This document shows positions 38,517-46,907 of a stretch of DNA of 64,000 bases, piece by piece. This DNA comes from Clostridia bacterium (GTDB taxonomy: Bacteria > Bacillota > Peptococcia > DRI-13 > UBA5745). How positions within the stretch are numbered: position 1 is the first letter of the stretch; each line of letters starts with the position of its first letter. The stretch is from NCBI GenBank assembly GCA_018436095.1, contig JAHDMJ010000007.1:124001-188000 (forward strand), in the 5' to 3' direction. The notes under the pieces were generated by a model that worked only from the letters and a program-made list of their open reading frames with translations, was not told the DNA's origin and did not search any database. Both the position numbers and the translations under genes were made by a program.

Positions 38517-39314
38517 TCAAACCTCTTCTTTTCTCAGGCCGCAATAGGTCTCCAATTCCCAGTAATATTTGGGAAAAGCCGGTTTCATGTTCACTCCCGC
38601 CACCGGTGTGGGAATACGTGCCACACCGCCCTTATGGGTGGCCGTCAACCCTTCGATTACAGCCTCGATTTTTGAGGCCGGCATGGCAAAGGCCAGTTCG
38701 CTGTCTTCCGTCAAGGCAAAAACCCGCTCGCCGCCGCCGGGGATAATAACATTACAGCGGTTTTCCACATAGGGCACCACCACTTCCCCGCCGCAGGCTC
38801 CCCGTCCGGCGAACCTGGATTCGATATAACCGCCTTCTGCGTAAAGTCCCGCCTGGACCAGACGGGTAATCTGGGCGGAATTCCCATAGACAATGATCAC
38901 ATCCGGCTCAAAGGCCGCAATATTCAATGGCGCAACCACGATGCAGTATGTATCGGCCCGAGGCATTTTGGGCGTGGAGGCCTGGGTCTTTTTGGCCGCT
39001 TCCATATCTTTGACATACAGGGGATAAACAAGGCTGCCGTCTTGAATAAACTCCGGTTCTTCTTTTTGACCCAAGATTACCTGAGCAATGGGGCAAGCTT
39101 GATCCTCTTGATGAAAGGCCACAGCCCAGCCATATTTTCTCGCAATATTAACGCCCTGACAAAAGGCGATGGGATATCCAAAATGCTTTACCGGAATTTT
39201 TATCCGCTGGGGAAGCTCCTCCCCTTCCTGAAAAAACTTCACCGCCACCGGATAACTCAGGGTCCGCAGGTATTGGGAAAGGGCAGCATCTAACCTTTTA
39301 CAAATTTCACTCAT
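38517..39314 (-). CDS. DUF169 family protein
   Basis: A 265-aa soluble protein of the DUF169 family (PF02596): PVAVKFFQEGEELP near the N-terminus, the central Cys segment FAGRGACGGEVVVPYVENRC, and NVIIPGGGERVFA. The family is common in anaerobes and methanogens and has no established reaction that I know of. The conserved Cys pair suggests metal or cofactor binding. ATG 39314 follows AAAGGAGG. It lies 47 bp behind pduT and 35 bp before the membrane protein, so it is part of the GRM transcript, which is not a usual place for this family as far as I know. Confidence 0.82.
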   Translation of the reverse strand: MSEICKRLDAALSQYLRTLSYPVAVKFFQEGEELPQRIKIPVKHFGYPIAFCQGVNIARKYGWAVAFHQEDQACPIAQVILGQKEEPEFIQDGSLVYPLYVKDMEAAKKTQASTPKMPRADTYCIVVAPLNIAAFEPDVIIVYGNSAQITRLVQAGLYAEGGYIESRFAGRGACGGEVVVPYVENRCNVIIPGGGERVFALTEDSELAFAMPASKIEAVIEGLTATHKGGVARIPTPVAGVNMKPAFPKYYWELETYCGLRKEEV

Positions 39315-39361
39315 GAGATTACCTCCTTTAAATTCTCACCGCCATGCCACAGCAGTAGCTT

Positions 39362-39907
39362 CTACAGCAAACATTCCCATACATCCCCGTTTATCGCAGG
39401 GATCACCGTTTGAGCCAGCAGCATCCCGCTTTCTGACGCTTTTTTGCAGGCGGCTGCTATACCTATTTCCACAGCATTGACCTCGCCGGCCATGCTGACA
39501 AAGCTTTTGCCGCCGATGCCGATTCCCAGCCGGATTTCCACCAGCCGCACATCTGCGGATTTCACCGCAGCATCGGCTCCCGTAATGGCAGAGGCAATAG
39601 AAAAATATTCGGCTATGCCAACCGCCCTCTGTTTTGCGGGCATTTCCGCAGCCAAAATTCCCTGAATCACCTGATCGCTTAAATTGAGAATCAGCAGCGT
39701 ATCCACCACAAAAGCATCTCCATGCAGACAGCCGGCTTTCATAGAAGCTTTCACCGCCCCCACGTCTCCGGCGATGACAATGATATATTTACCCGGACAA
39801 ACGGGGCGGCATTGTATCAAGCGGACACTGCCGGTTTTCATCATAGCGTCGGCTGTTTCCACCCCTTTGGCGATAGAATTCAGCTCAATCAATCCCAGCG
39901 TTTTCAG
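39362..39907 (-). CDS. pduT: PduT-type tandem-BMC shell protein with Fe-S cysteine
   Basis: A 181-aa shell protein made of two BMC domains (LGLIELNSIAKGVETADAMM and RAVGIAEYFSIASAITGADA). The first domain has Cys in PVCPGKY at the place where PduT binds a 4Fe-4S cluster at the trimer pore. The start is best read as CTG 39907: it gives the normal BMC N-terminus (MKTLGLIELNS), overlaps the pduS stop as CTGA, and has GGAGGGAGGG six bases upstream. A TTG at 39892 would truncate the first strand. It probably conducts electrons between PduS and the cytosol. Confidence 0.9.
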   Translation of the reverse strand: MKTLGLIELNSIAKGVETADAMMKTGSVRLIQCRPVCPGKYIIVIAGDVGAVKASMKAGCLHGDAFVVDTLLILNLSDQVIQGILAAEMPAKQRAVGIAEYFSIASAITGADAAVKSADVRLVEIRLGIGIGGKSFVSMAGEVNAVEIGIAAACKKASESGMLLAQTVIPAINGDVWECLL

Positions 39908-41259
39908 GATGATCCCTCCCTCCTAATGGTAATGCAGTGATTCACCGCTGTAACCACGCCGCCAATACTGGCATGTACCGGTACGCCCAGGGCATCCTGG
40001 GGCATGATTCCAATGCATTGACCTTTTTCCACAATTTCTCCCACCGTAACGGCAGCGATGCAGGGTGCTCCGATATGCTGCTTCAAGGGGATTATCACCT
40101 GCCGGGGAACTACTTCCCCGCAGACCTCTGACCGGGCCGAAACACAAGGGCCCATCCCCGCCCGTATAGCCGCCCGATAAGCACTGACGCCGGCTCCAGA
40201 CTCTGCTGCCCGGCTTTTTATTTCCTTGCAGGGGGTGGCTTTGGCCTCCCGCAGGAGGGTCTTCATCCAGACATTGATACGCCGGGGTGAAAGCCCCATG
40301 GGGCAACTGAACACTTCACACAAGCCGCATTCGCTGCATAGCAGGGCGCCGGCAACCAATTCACTGCGAAAATCAGAATAGGCCACCGCCCGCATAACTT
40401 TATGGGGCTCAATGGAGTGCCCTAAAGCAAAACGGGGACACAGATCGGTGCACATGCGGCACTGGATACAAGCCGACCGGGCCCGTCTGCGCATATGCTC
40501 CACGCTCTGCTCCCGGCTTTGCACCAGAGGATGATGAGGAGGCAGCACCAGTATTCCGCTGTCTGTTTTGGTGATTACCTGGGGGGCCGTTGCCTGCAGA
40601 GCCGGGCCCGTTGCCTCCGCCTCCAGCAGCCGTCCCATCATGGGACCGCCCATGATTACACGGGGTTCAGCACAGGTTGCGCCGCCGGCTGCCGCAATCA
40701 ACTGAGAAACCAATGTACCGATAGGCGCCCTCAAAATCCGAGGCTCTTTCACATAGCCGCCTACGGTTATGATCCTGGCAATGCTGGGCTGCCCTTTCTG
40801 CGCCTGGGCAATGGCTACCGCCGTGGAAACACTGATGACCACACAGCCCACATCCAGGGGCAGGCCGCCGGGGGGAACAGTTCTGCCGGTCACGGCATGA
40901 ACCGTTACCTGCTCGTCTCCCGCCGGATACACCGGCTCCAGCAGCTTTATGGCAATGTCTGCACCGATACGGGCAATGGCCTCTCTAAGGGCGCCCTCCT
41001 CCTGAATATACGTCTTCTTAATAGCTATGGTTTTCTTAACGGCGCCGATGATTTGCGCTGCCGCCAGCAGCCCCTGCACCAGCTCTTCCGTTTGCCGGCG
41101 CATCAGGTACTGGTCGCTTTCCAGGAAGGGCTCGCATTCCGCCCCGTTGACGATAAGCCATTCCGCCCGATTATCCATTTTTCTCCATGTGGGAAAGCCG
41201 GCTCCGCCGCCGCCGGCGATACCGGCGTCCTTTATTTTTGCAAGCTCCGTTGTTTTCAT
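39904..41259 (-). CDS. pduS: PduS-type RnfC-like Fe-S flavoprotein
   Basis: A 451-aa protein homologous to RnfC/NuoF: N-terminal GIAGGGGAGFPTWRK (FMN/NADH-binding), a SLBB-like middle region, and two ferredoxin clusters (CIQCRMCTDLCP and CSECGLCEVFSCP). In propanediol microcompartments PduS reduces cobalamin; here the pathway is B12-independent, so it more likely regenerates cofactors or feeds electrons out through PduT. The start is four bases after the metK stop, and its stop overlaps the pduT start. Confidence 0.9.
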   Translation of the reverse strand: MKTTELAKIKDAGIAGGGGAGFPTWRKMDNRAEWLIVNGAECEPFLESDQYLMRRQTEELVQGLLAAAQIIGAVKKTIAIKKTYIQEEGALREAIARIGADIAIKLLEPVYPAGDEQVTVHAVTGRTVPPGGLPLDVGCVVISVSTAVAIAQAQKGQPSIARIITVGGYVKEPRILRAPIGTLVSQLIAAAGGATCAEPRVIMGGPMMGRLLEAEATGPALQATAPQVITKTDSGILVLPPHHPLVQSREQSVEHMRRRARSACIQCRMCTDLCPRFALGHSIEPHKVMRAVAYSDFRSELVAGALLCSECGLCEVFSCPMGLSPRRINVWMKTLLREAKATPCKEIKSRAAESGAGVSAYRAAIRAGMGPCVSARSEVCGEVVPRQVIIPLKQHIGAPCIAAVTVGEIVEKGQCIGIMPQDALGVPVHASIGGVVTAVNHCITIRREGSS

Positions 41260-41263
41260 AGAC

Positions 41264-42457
41264 TCACCTTACCTTACCGGCAAAATATTCCCGAAAGGAA
41301 TCCGCAAGATCCAGAGCTTCCCAAGGCAGCTGCAGCTCTGCTCTGCCGAAATGACCGTAGCTGGAAAGCTGCTGATAAATGGGCCGGCGCATTTGAAACC
41401 GCCGAATTATGGAAGCCGGGCGGAAATCACAGACCTGGTTCACCATTTCGATCAGATAGGCGTCGGGCACAAGACCGCTGCCCTGGGTATTGATATAGAC
41501 CGAAAGGGGCTTTGCCACACCTATGGCGTAGGCCAGCTCAATTACACATTCCCGGGCAAGGCCTGCCGCCACAATATTTTTGGCCGCATGGCGGGCCGCA
41601 TAGCTGGCGCTGCGATCCACCTTTGTGGGGTCTTTTCCCGAAAAGGCGCCGCCGCCATGGCCTGCAAAACCGCCGTAGGTATCCACGATGATTTTACGGC
41701 CGGTGAGGCCGCTATCCCCCATGGGACCGCCGATTTCAAAACGTCCCGTGGCGTTAACATAGATGTTGGTCCGCGAATCCAGCAGCTTCGGCGGGATAAC
41801 GGGATAGATGACATGCCGCACAATATCCCGGTGAATCCGGCTTTGTGTCACCGCAGGAGAATGCTGGGCGGCGATTACAATAGTATCCACCCGCACCGGC
41901 AGGCCGTTTTCATATTGAACCGTCACCTGGGATTTGCCATCGGGCCGCAGATAGTCCAGGATTTTTTCCTTGCGCACCCTGGCCAGCCTTTGAGTCAGCC
42001 GGTGAGCCAGAAAAATGGGCAGAGGCATATAATCCTCTGTTTGGTCGCAGGCATAGCCGAACATCATACCCTGATCGCCGGCGCCCAACTGGAAGCCCGC
42101 TTCCGATGCGCCGGCCCGGGCTTCCAGGGCGTGAAGGACCCCTTGGCTGATATCTCCTGACTGGCCGTGCAGGGAAATTAAAACTGCGCAGGTTTTGGCG
42201 TCAAAACCGTAGGCCCCATTGTCATAACCTACATCGGCAACGGTTTGACGCACCACTTTTTCGATGTCCACCACCGCTTTTGAACTGCACTCGCCCATAA
42301 CATGGATGAGTCCCGTTGTGGCGGTAGTTTCACAGCCCATGCGAGTTTCGGGATCCTCTGTCAAAAACCCATCTAAAATCGCATCGGATATGCGGTCGCA
42401 CATTTTATCCGGATGGCCCTCAGTAACTGACTCAGACGTGAAAAATCGAATTTCCAC
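41264..42457 (-). CDS. metK: S-adenosylmethionine synthetase encoded inside the GRM operon
   Basis: A 397-aa MetK that makes SAM from methionine and ATP. Motifs are complete: [42 protein letters not shown], and [17 protein letters not shown]. It begins with GTG 42457 after GGGGGAGAAGC and sits 18 bp behind pduL and 4 bp before pduS, so it is cotranscribed with them. The nearby radical-SAM activase consumes SAM, so a local or dedicated SAM supply for glycyl radical formation is the likely reason (inference). It may also be the only metK of the genome. Confidence 0.93.
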   Translation of the reverse strand: MEIRFFTSESVTEGHPDKMCDRISDAILDGFLTEDPETRMGCETTATTGLIHVMGECSSKAVVDIEKVVRQTVADVGYDNGAYGFDAKTCAVLISLHGQSGDISQGVLHALEARAGASEAGFQLGAGDQGMMFGYACDQTEDYMPLPIFLAHRLTQRLARVRKEKILDYLRPDGKSQVTVQYENGLPVRVDTIVIAAQHSPAVTQSRIHRDIVRHVIYPVIPPKLLDSRTNIYVNATGRFEIGGPMGDSGLTGRKIIVDTYGGFAGHGGGAFSGKDPTKVDRSASYAARHAAKNIVAAGLARECVIELAYAIGVAKPLSVYINTQGSGLVPDAYLIEMVNQVCDFRPASIIRRFQMRRPIYQQLSSYGHFGRAELQLPWEALDLADSFREYFAGKVR

Positions 42458-42475
42458 GCTTCTCCCCCCTTGCCG

Positions 42476-43132
42476 TTACAAAATCATCGTTACAATCGTT
42501 CCGTTTTCTACGCCGCAGGCATTAGCCTCATCCATATCCAGGTGGAGTTCGGTGTTAAATTCATCTCCCGTACGAATTTTTACATTAGAAAATACCACAG
42601 CCCGTTCTCCGTGGGTTTGCACGCTGATCTGATCGCCGTCTTTCAGGCCCAAATTTTTGGCGTGCTGTGTCTGCATATGAATATGGCGGAGGGCAATCAT
42701 CACACCTTCCTCATTTACCACTGTGCCTTTGGGCCCGATCAGGGTGATCTGAGGACCCGGCGCCATTTCTCCTGAGTTGCCGCAGCGGACGTCAAGCCCC
42801 AGGCCAGGGCAATCGGAAGCCAGCAGCTCCACCTGGGTGTTGGCACGCAAAGGTCCCAAAATCCGCACCCGGGAAATGGCGCCCTTGGGGCCTGCAATAA
42901 CCAGGGTTTCTTTGGCGGCAAAATATCCTTTTTGGCTCAAATCCCGGTGCACCTGCATTTCATATCCTCCGCCGAATAAAACATCAATATCCCGGCGGCA
43001 TAAATGAACGTGCCGGTTGGATACCCCCACAGGGATCTGCAGCGACGTATTGCCTTCACTGCCCGCCGGCTTTTTCTCTAAATATCCGGAGACTACCCGG
43101 GTCACAATCTCTTCCAATTCTTGTATCGCCAT
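42476..43132 (-). CDS. pduL: PduL phosphate acyltransferase (microcompartment type)
   Basis: A 218-aa enzyme that converts acyl-CoA to acyl-phosphate and recycles CoA inside the shell. The PduL signature is present (PVGVSNRHVHL; a second zinc-binding His pair in ALRHIHMQTQHA). The N-terminal helix AIQELEEIVTRVVSGYLEKK, joined by a short linker, looks like an encapsulation peptide that targets it to the lumen. With the aldehyde dehydrogenase it gives the acyl-phosphate branch of the pathway. No acyl kinase is seen in the window. Confidence 0.93.
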   Translation of the reverse strand: MAIQELEEIVTRVVSGYLEKKPAGSEGNTSLQIPVGVSNRHVHLCRRDIDVLFGGGYEMQVHRDLSQKGYFAAKETLVIAGPKGAISRVRILGPLRANTQVELLASDCPGLGLDVRCGNSGEMAPGPQITLIGPKGTVVNEEGVMIALRHIHMQTQHAKNLGLKDGDQISVQTHGERAVVFSNVKIRTGDEFNTELHLDMDEANACGVENGTIVTMIL

Positions 43133-43155
43133 ATACCCAGACCCTCCGTTTCTTT

Positions 43156-44118
43156 TTATAAAAAGGGCACGGTTGTGCCTGCCGCCGCTGGAATTCCGTA
43201 CTGCCGGAAATGTTCCGACAGATTTTTAATGCGGGCTTCATATTCTTCCCGCCTGGGCGGCTCCACATCTCTCATCGGATAAGACAGACCTAAGGCGTCA
43301 TACTTCTCAAGGCCCAAAGAGCGGTAGGGCAAAAGCTGGAGCTGGCGCAGGCTGTTATGTAAATCTTTGCGAATAAAGTCAATGGAGGCCTGAATATTTT
43401 CAGGGCTGTCGTTATGTCCCGGCACTACAGGAATCCGCAGCACCAGCGCCACTCCCCGCTCTGCTAAATAACGCAGGTTTTCCAGAATCTTTTCATTGGG
43501 CACACCCGTAAATTTCTTATGCAGTACGCTGTTCATGTGCTTAAGGTCGGAAATAAACAGATCGGTATAGGGAATGATTTCATCGAGAATCTGGCGGTTG
43601 CAGTAAAGCTCAGATTCTACGCAGGTATGAATACCGCCGCGGCGGCAGCGCTTGATAATTTCCAGGGTAAATTGCCACTGAACTAAAGCGTCGCCGCCGG
43701 AAATCGTCACTCCCCCTTTTGACTTGTTGTAGAAATGGCGATCCTCATAGATTATCTTCATTACCTCTTCCGCCGACATTTTCCGCCCAAAAATCTTCAG
43801 GGAATCGTTGGGACAGGCCTTGGCGCAAGCCAGGCAAGATATGCATTTTTCACGGTTAATACTTTTGATTTTGTTGTTCTCCGTCTCAATTGCCTGAGTG
43901 GGGCATGCCCTGACGCACCAGGAGCATTTATCCAGACCGATGCAGCTTTTAGGGTATACGCCGATTTCCGGTTCCGGCCGGATGCTTTCCGGGTTGCTGC
44001 ACCACAAACAGCGAAGAGGGCAACCTTTCAAAAAAATTTCTGTCCGAATTCCCGGGCCGTCATGTACAGTGAATTTCTGGATGTTAATTATGGTGCCGAT
44101 ATTCGTGTTTCCTGCCAT
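43156..44118 (-). CDS. glycyl radical enzyme activating enzyme (radical SAM)
   Basis: A 320-aa activase. The radical-SAM CxxxCxxC is in LKGCPLRCLWCSNPES; an inserted double ferredoxin domain carries CIGLDKCSWCVRACP and CISCLACAKACP, as in activases of dehydratase-type glycyl radical enzymes and CutD. The glycine-rich SAM site is in GVTISGGDALVQ. It should abstract H from G849 of the 51009-53636 enzyme. It is placed in the second GRM unit between eutJ and pduL rather than next to its target enzyme, which is somewhat unusual. Confidence 0.93.
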   Translation of the reverse strand: MAGNTNIGTIINIQKFTVHDGPGIRTEIFLKGCPLRCLWCSNPESIRPEPEIGVYPKSCIGLDKCSWCVRACPTQAIETENNKIKSINREKCISCLACAKACPNDSLKIFGRKMSAEEVMKIIYEDRHFYNKSKGGVTISGGDALVQWQFTLEIIKRCRRGGIHTCVESELYCNRQILDEIIPYTDLFISDLKHMNSVLHKKFTGVPNEKILENLRYLAERGVALVLRIPVVPGHNDSPENIQASIDFIRKDLHNSLRQLQLLPYRSLGLEKYDALGLSYPMRDVEPPRREEYEARIKNLSEHFRQYGIPAAAGTTVPFL

Positions 44119-44139
44119 ATGCCATCAATTCCTTCCCGT

Positions 44140-44994
44140 TTACGCTGTGATTTCTTCGGCACGGACCGCTCTTGCACATGCCAAAGCAATACCCATCGGT
44201 GTGACAAGTAATGGATATTGCGGTATATACGTAGGAATCCCTGTGTATTTACAGATAAAATCACTAAAGCCCTGAAAGGCGCAGGCGCCGCCCACCAGAT
44301 AGATTTCCTCAGGCCGCTCTCCCCGGAAGCTCTTCTCCATAATCGAAGCTACCTTTGCCATAACCGGCTGCACAATCGGGTATAGACGTTCCTGCTCAGC
44401 CTTGTTCTTTTTCATCTGCTCCGCTTGCTCCACAGCAATCCCAAAATGTCCGGCAATAACTAAGTCAAACTGGAAGCCGCCGGTTGCCTCATCCTCGGAA
44501 TACAAAACCCTGCCCTCTTTAATTATGGATATACCGGTAGTGCCTCCCCCTACGTCGACGATGGCGCCGTTTTCAACGGCCAGCACCAGTCCCGCTGCCT
44601 CCGGCTCATCGATCACTCCTACCACGTCCAGGCCGGCCGACTCCAAAATATTGGCGGTAACGCGTCCGTTGCCCTTTTCCGTTCCCGGCGGTATAGCTGA
44701 CATGGCAACGCCCAGGGGACAGTGGAGCTTCTTCTGAATATGGGCAACCTGTTTTTTTACCACTTCAACGGCGCCCACATAGTCCACAATCAGCCCCTCT
44801 TTTGTCACCTTGGCTGGAGTAACGGCGCCCGCAAGGGGCCTGCCCTGCCGGTCTGCAGCCACTGTAACCACGTTGGCCGTTCCGATATCTACCCCCCAGA
44901 ACACATAGCCGTTGTAAGACTTTCCTTCCGGCGCCCGGATGGCCCGGTTCAACTGTTCAAGAAGCTTACTTTTTTTCACGGTAGATTTGCACAT
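44140..44994 (-). CDS. eutJ: EutJ-type actin-fold ATPase/chaperone
   Basis: A 284-aa member of the EutJ/Hsp70-actin superfamily: phosphate-binding motifs WGVDIGTANVVTVAAD, DVGGGTTGISII and adenosine motif LVGGACAFQGFSDFI. EutJ is thought to assist assembly or reactivation in ethanolamine and GRM microcompartments; its exact role is unknown. ATG 44994 is chosen over 45042 because GGAGAGGG precedes it. First gene of the second GRM unit and divergent from the AraC-type regulator at 45131. Confidence 0.88.
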   Translation of the reverse strand: MCKSTVKKSKLLEQLNRAIRAPEGKSYNGYVFWGVDIGTANVVTVAADRQGRPLAGAVTPAKVTKEGLIVDYVGAVEVVKKQVAHIQKKLHCPLGVAMSAIPPGTEKGNGRVTANILESAGLDVVGVIDEPEAAGLVLAVENGAIVDVGGGTTGISIIKEGRVLYSEDEATGGFQFDLVIAGHFGIAVEQAEQMKKNKAEQERLYPIVQPVMAKVASIMEKSFRGERPEEIYLVGGACAFQGFSDFICKYTGIPTYIPQYPLLVTPMGIALACARAVRAEEITA

Positions 44995-45130
44995 AGTCCG
45001 CCCTCTCCACTTTAAGATTTTTTCACAAAATTCCTTCCCCAATGCTGAATTCTCTCCGGTTTTATGCTATGCTTTGGGTAAGGTGTGCCGCATATGAGGT
45101 GAAATTTGACGGGATAGGATGTGATTTTGT

Positions 45131-46195
45131 ATGAACATTCTGCTATTAGCCTCCAACCCATTGGAAGGCGATGCATACAAACATATTTTCTGCAACATCC
45201 TCCGGGAAACGCACCCTTATATAAACTATATTGGTCAGACCTTTACACAGGATCAGGTATTTCAGATGGCTGAAAGGGCCGTCCCTGACCTTCTCTTCAT
45301 GGAGGTGGTACCGGATGAAGAGATACAGCAGCTCAAATTTATCCAGCAGTTTAAAACCCAGTTCCCTGCAACCAGCTGTATTGCCCTGATGCTCTACAGC
45401 AACGATTACTTTCTGCGCTTTGCCTATCGCTGCGGTATTAAGGATTGCTATCTTAAACCCCTGTGCATCTCGGAAATTTCTCAGATCATTACCCAAACCC
45501 ACGAGCAAATGAACAACCTCCGGCAGCAAAAGCTCTCCGTTACCCAGAAGCACCAGACCTTTATTTTTCAGATCCTGGCCGGCACTGCCGAGGATGCCCA
45601 AAGGATTTTGAATCACTTTTGGCAATCCGCCCTTTCTCAGGAAAACACCCTTGCGGACCTGCGTCTTACTTGCGTAGAATTTGCCACCACAATGATTACC
45701 AGCGAAAAAACCAAAAGTCAGTTCCCCACACTAATTCTTGTCTACAACCAGCTGGTCAAAAACCTGACCGGCTGCAGTACAAAAGAGGACATATACGACC
45801 AGATATCCCTTTTTGTATCCACATGCTGGGAGGTTGCAAACCGGTCATCCTTTGACGCCACCAGAGAACACATTCAAAAAGCCAAAGAAATCATTCAGCA
45901 GTATGTATATAAGGAAAAGTCCATTTCCCTGGAGATTGTAGCCAACGAAATCTACATGAGCCCCTTTTACCTGAGCCGCATCTTCAAAAAGACCCAGGGC
46001 GTTAATTTTGTGGACTATCTGCAAGACTGCCGGCTGGATTATGCCAAGCTTTTGTTGAAAACCACCGACGAAACAGTCAGCACCATTTCCATGCGCTGCG
46101 GCTATAACGAATCCAATTCTTTCCGCCGCCTGTTCAGGAAAAAAGTGGGGCTTTCTCCCATGGAATACCGCAAGAAGGGTGATACTCCAAGCTAA
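45131..46195 (+). CDS. YesN/AraC-type regulator with non-phosphorylatable receiver domain
   Basis: A 354-aa protein: receiver-like domain (1-120), helical linker, and an AraC helix-turn-helix pair (about 255-350: ISLEIVANEIYMSPFYLSRI and ETVSTISMRCGYNESNSFRR). In the receiver the acidic pair is replaced (LLLASNP), the phospho-Asp is Glu58 (LLFMEVV) and the conserved Ser/Thr is absent, while Lys109 (YLKP) remains. It should therefore not be switched by phosphorylation, and Glu could mimic the active form. It lies between the two GRM units and is their likely activator. Its stop codon overlaps that of the converging grpU gene. Start ATG 45131 has only weak GGATAGGATG context. Confidence 0.88.
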   Translation: MNILLLASNPLEGDAYKHIFCNILRETHPYINYIGQTFTQDQVFQMAERAVPDLLFMEVVPDEEIQQLKFIQQFKTQFPATSCIALMLYSNDYFLRFAYRCGIKDCYLKPLCISEISQIITQTHEQMNNLRQQKLSVTQKHQTFIFQILAGTAEDAQRILNHFWQSALSQENTLADLRLTCVEFATTMITSEKTKSQFPTLILVYNQLVKNLTGCSTKEDIYDQISLFVSTCWEVANRSSFDATREHIQKAKEIIQQYVYKEKSISLEIVANEIYMSPFYLSRIFKKTQGVNFVDYLQDCRLDYAKLLLKTTDETVSTISMRCGYNESNSFRRLFRKKVGLSPMEYRKKGDTPS

Positions 46196-46512
46196 CATGA
46201 CTTATCCGTTTTCCTTCCCTCCTGCTGACGGAGGACGGCTTTCATGGCAGTCTCCACTGCTGAGACATCCCCAAAAAAGGCCATACTCCCCAGAGTCTGG
46301 GGACAATTTCCCGGTATTTCCGCCATCAGAATTTCACCGGATTTTTGGCCGATATCCGCATAAAAGTACAGATCCGGCAGCGTGGTTTGAAAAATACCGA
46401 TGGCGCCGAAGGGCCCTTGGCCGATGCGCTCCCGGCTCTTGGCCGACACTTTGTTTTTCAGCAAATCCACTGTAGATGGAGACGGCCCGTAAATTATGCG
46501 ATAATTGAACAT
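46192..46512 (-). CDS. grpU: GrpU-like BMC shell protein with putative Fe-S pore motif
   Basis: A 106-aa BMC-fold protein. The body GAIGIFQTTLPDLYFYAD and FGDVSAVETAMKAVLRQ shows the BMC domain; the motif IPGNCPQTLG places a Cys where GrpU proteins of glycyl-radical compartments carry a pore Fe-S cluster (established for GrpU; assignment here by motif). The N-terminal strand NYRIIYGPSPSTVDLL agrees with a permuted BMC. ATG 46512 is preferred over GTG 46530 since AAAGGA lies nine bases before it. Last gene of the main GRM operon. Confidence 0.78.
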   Translation of the reverse strand: MFNYRIIYGPSPSTVDLLKNKVSAKSRERIGQGPFGAIGIFQTTLPDLYFYADIGQKSGEILMAEIPGNCPQTLGSMAFFGDVSAVETAMKAVLRQQEGRKTDKSC

Positions 46513-46579
46513 GCGCACCGTTCCTTTCACCTATCGGAGCTGTCTCAAATTGATTTTTCAATTTGAGACAGTTTCTTTT

Positions 46580-46885
46580 TTACCGTACATCCTCCATTCC
46601 CGGGAGACTTTCCCGGGCCATCTGGATTTCATCGATAATTCCCACGATACACATATCCACCGGAGAAAAGGATACCGCACCATCCAACAGGCCCGAAGCG
46701 GGAGTTCCCTCCAGCAGCAGCACAACATCGCCTACCCCGGCGCCCACCCGGTCTACGGCAACCTTCAGATTGGTCCAGGAATATTTGTTGTCCTTAAGGG
46801 GGCTAATCAGAAGCAGCTTTTTCCCTGCCAGCTTTTCTTCTTTTTTGGTAGCCACAACATTACCAACCACTTTTGCTATAAGCAC
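46580..46885 (-). CDS. eutN: BMC pentameric vertex protein (EutN/CcmL)
   Basis: A 101-aa vertex protein with the diagnostic opening LIAKVVGNVVATKKEEKLAG and the loop DRVGAGVGDVVLLLEGTPAS. Pentamers close the shell corners. The start is GTG 46885: AAAGGAG lies nine bases upstream and the N-terminus then matches the family (M-I/L-x-A-K-V-V-G); a TTG two codons earlier is too close to that site. Confidence 0.93.
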   Translation of the reverse strand: MLIAKVVGNVVATKKEEKLAGKKLLLISPLKDNKYSWTNLKVAVDRVGAGVGDVVLLLEGTPASGLLDGAVSFSPVDMCIVGIIDEIQMARESLPGMEDVR

Positions 46886-46907
46886 CTGCAAACACTCCTT
46901 TTATCCC

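Noticed and set aside
39904-41259. RnfC subunit of an Rnf complex
   Set aside because: No rnfD, G, E, A or B follows; the gene is locked between metK and pduT in a GRM unit, which fits PduS.
40495-42160. Long + strand ORFs (332 and 377 codons) over pduS and metK
   Set aside because: Antisense shadows of genes with complete catalytic motifs; composition is Pro/Arg/Gly-rich without domain signature.
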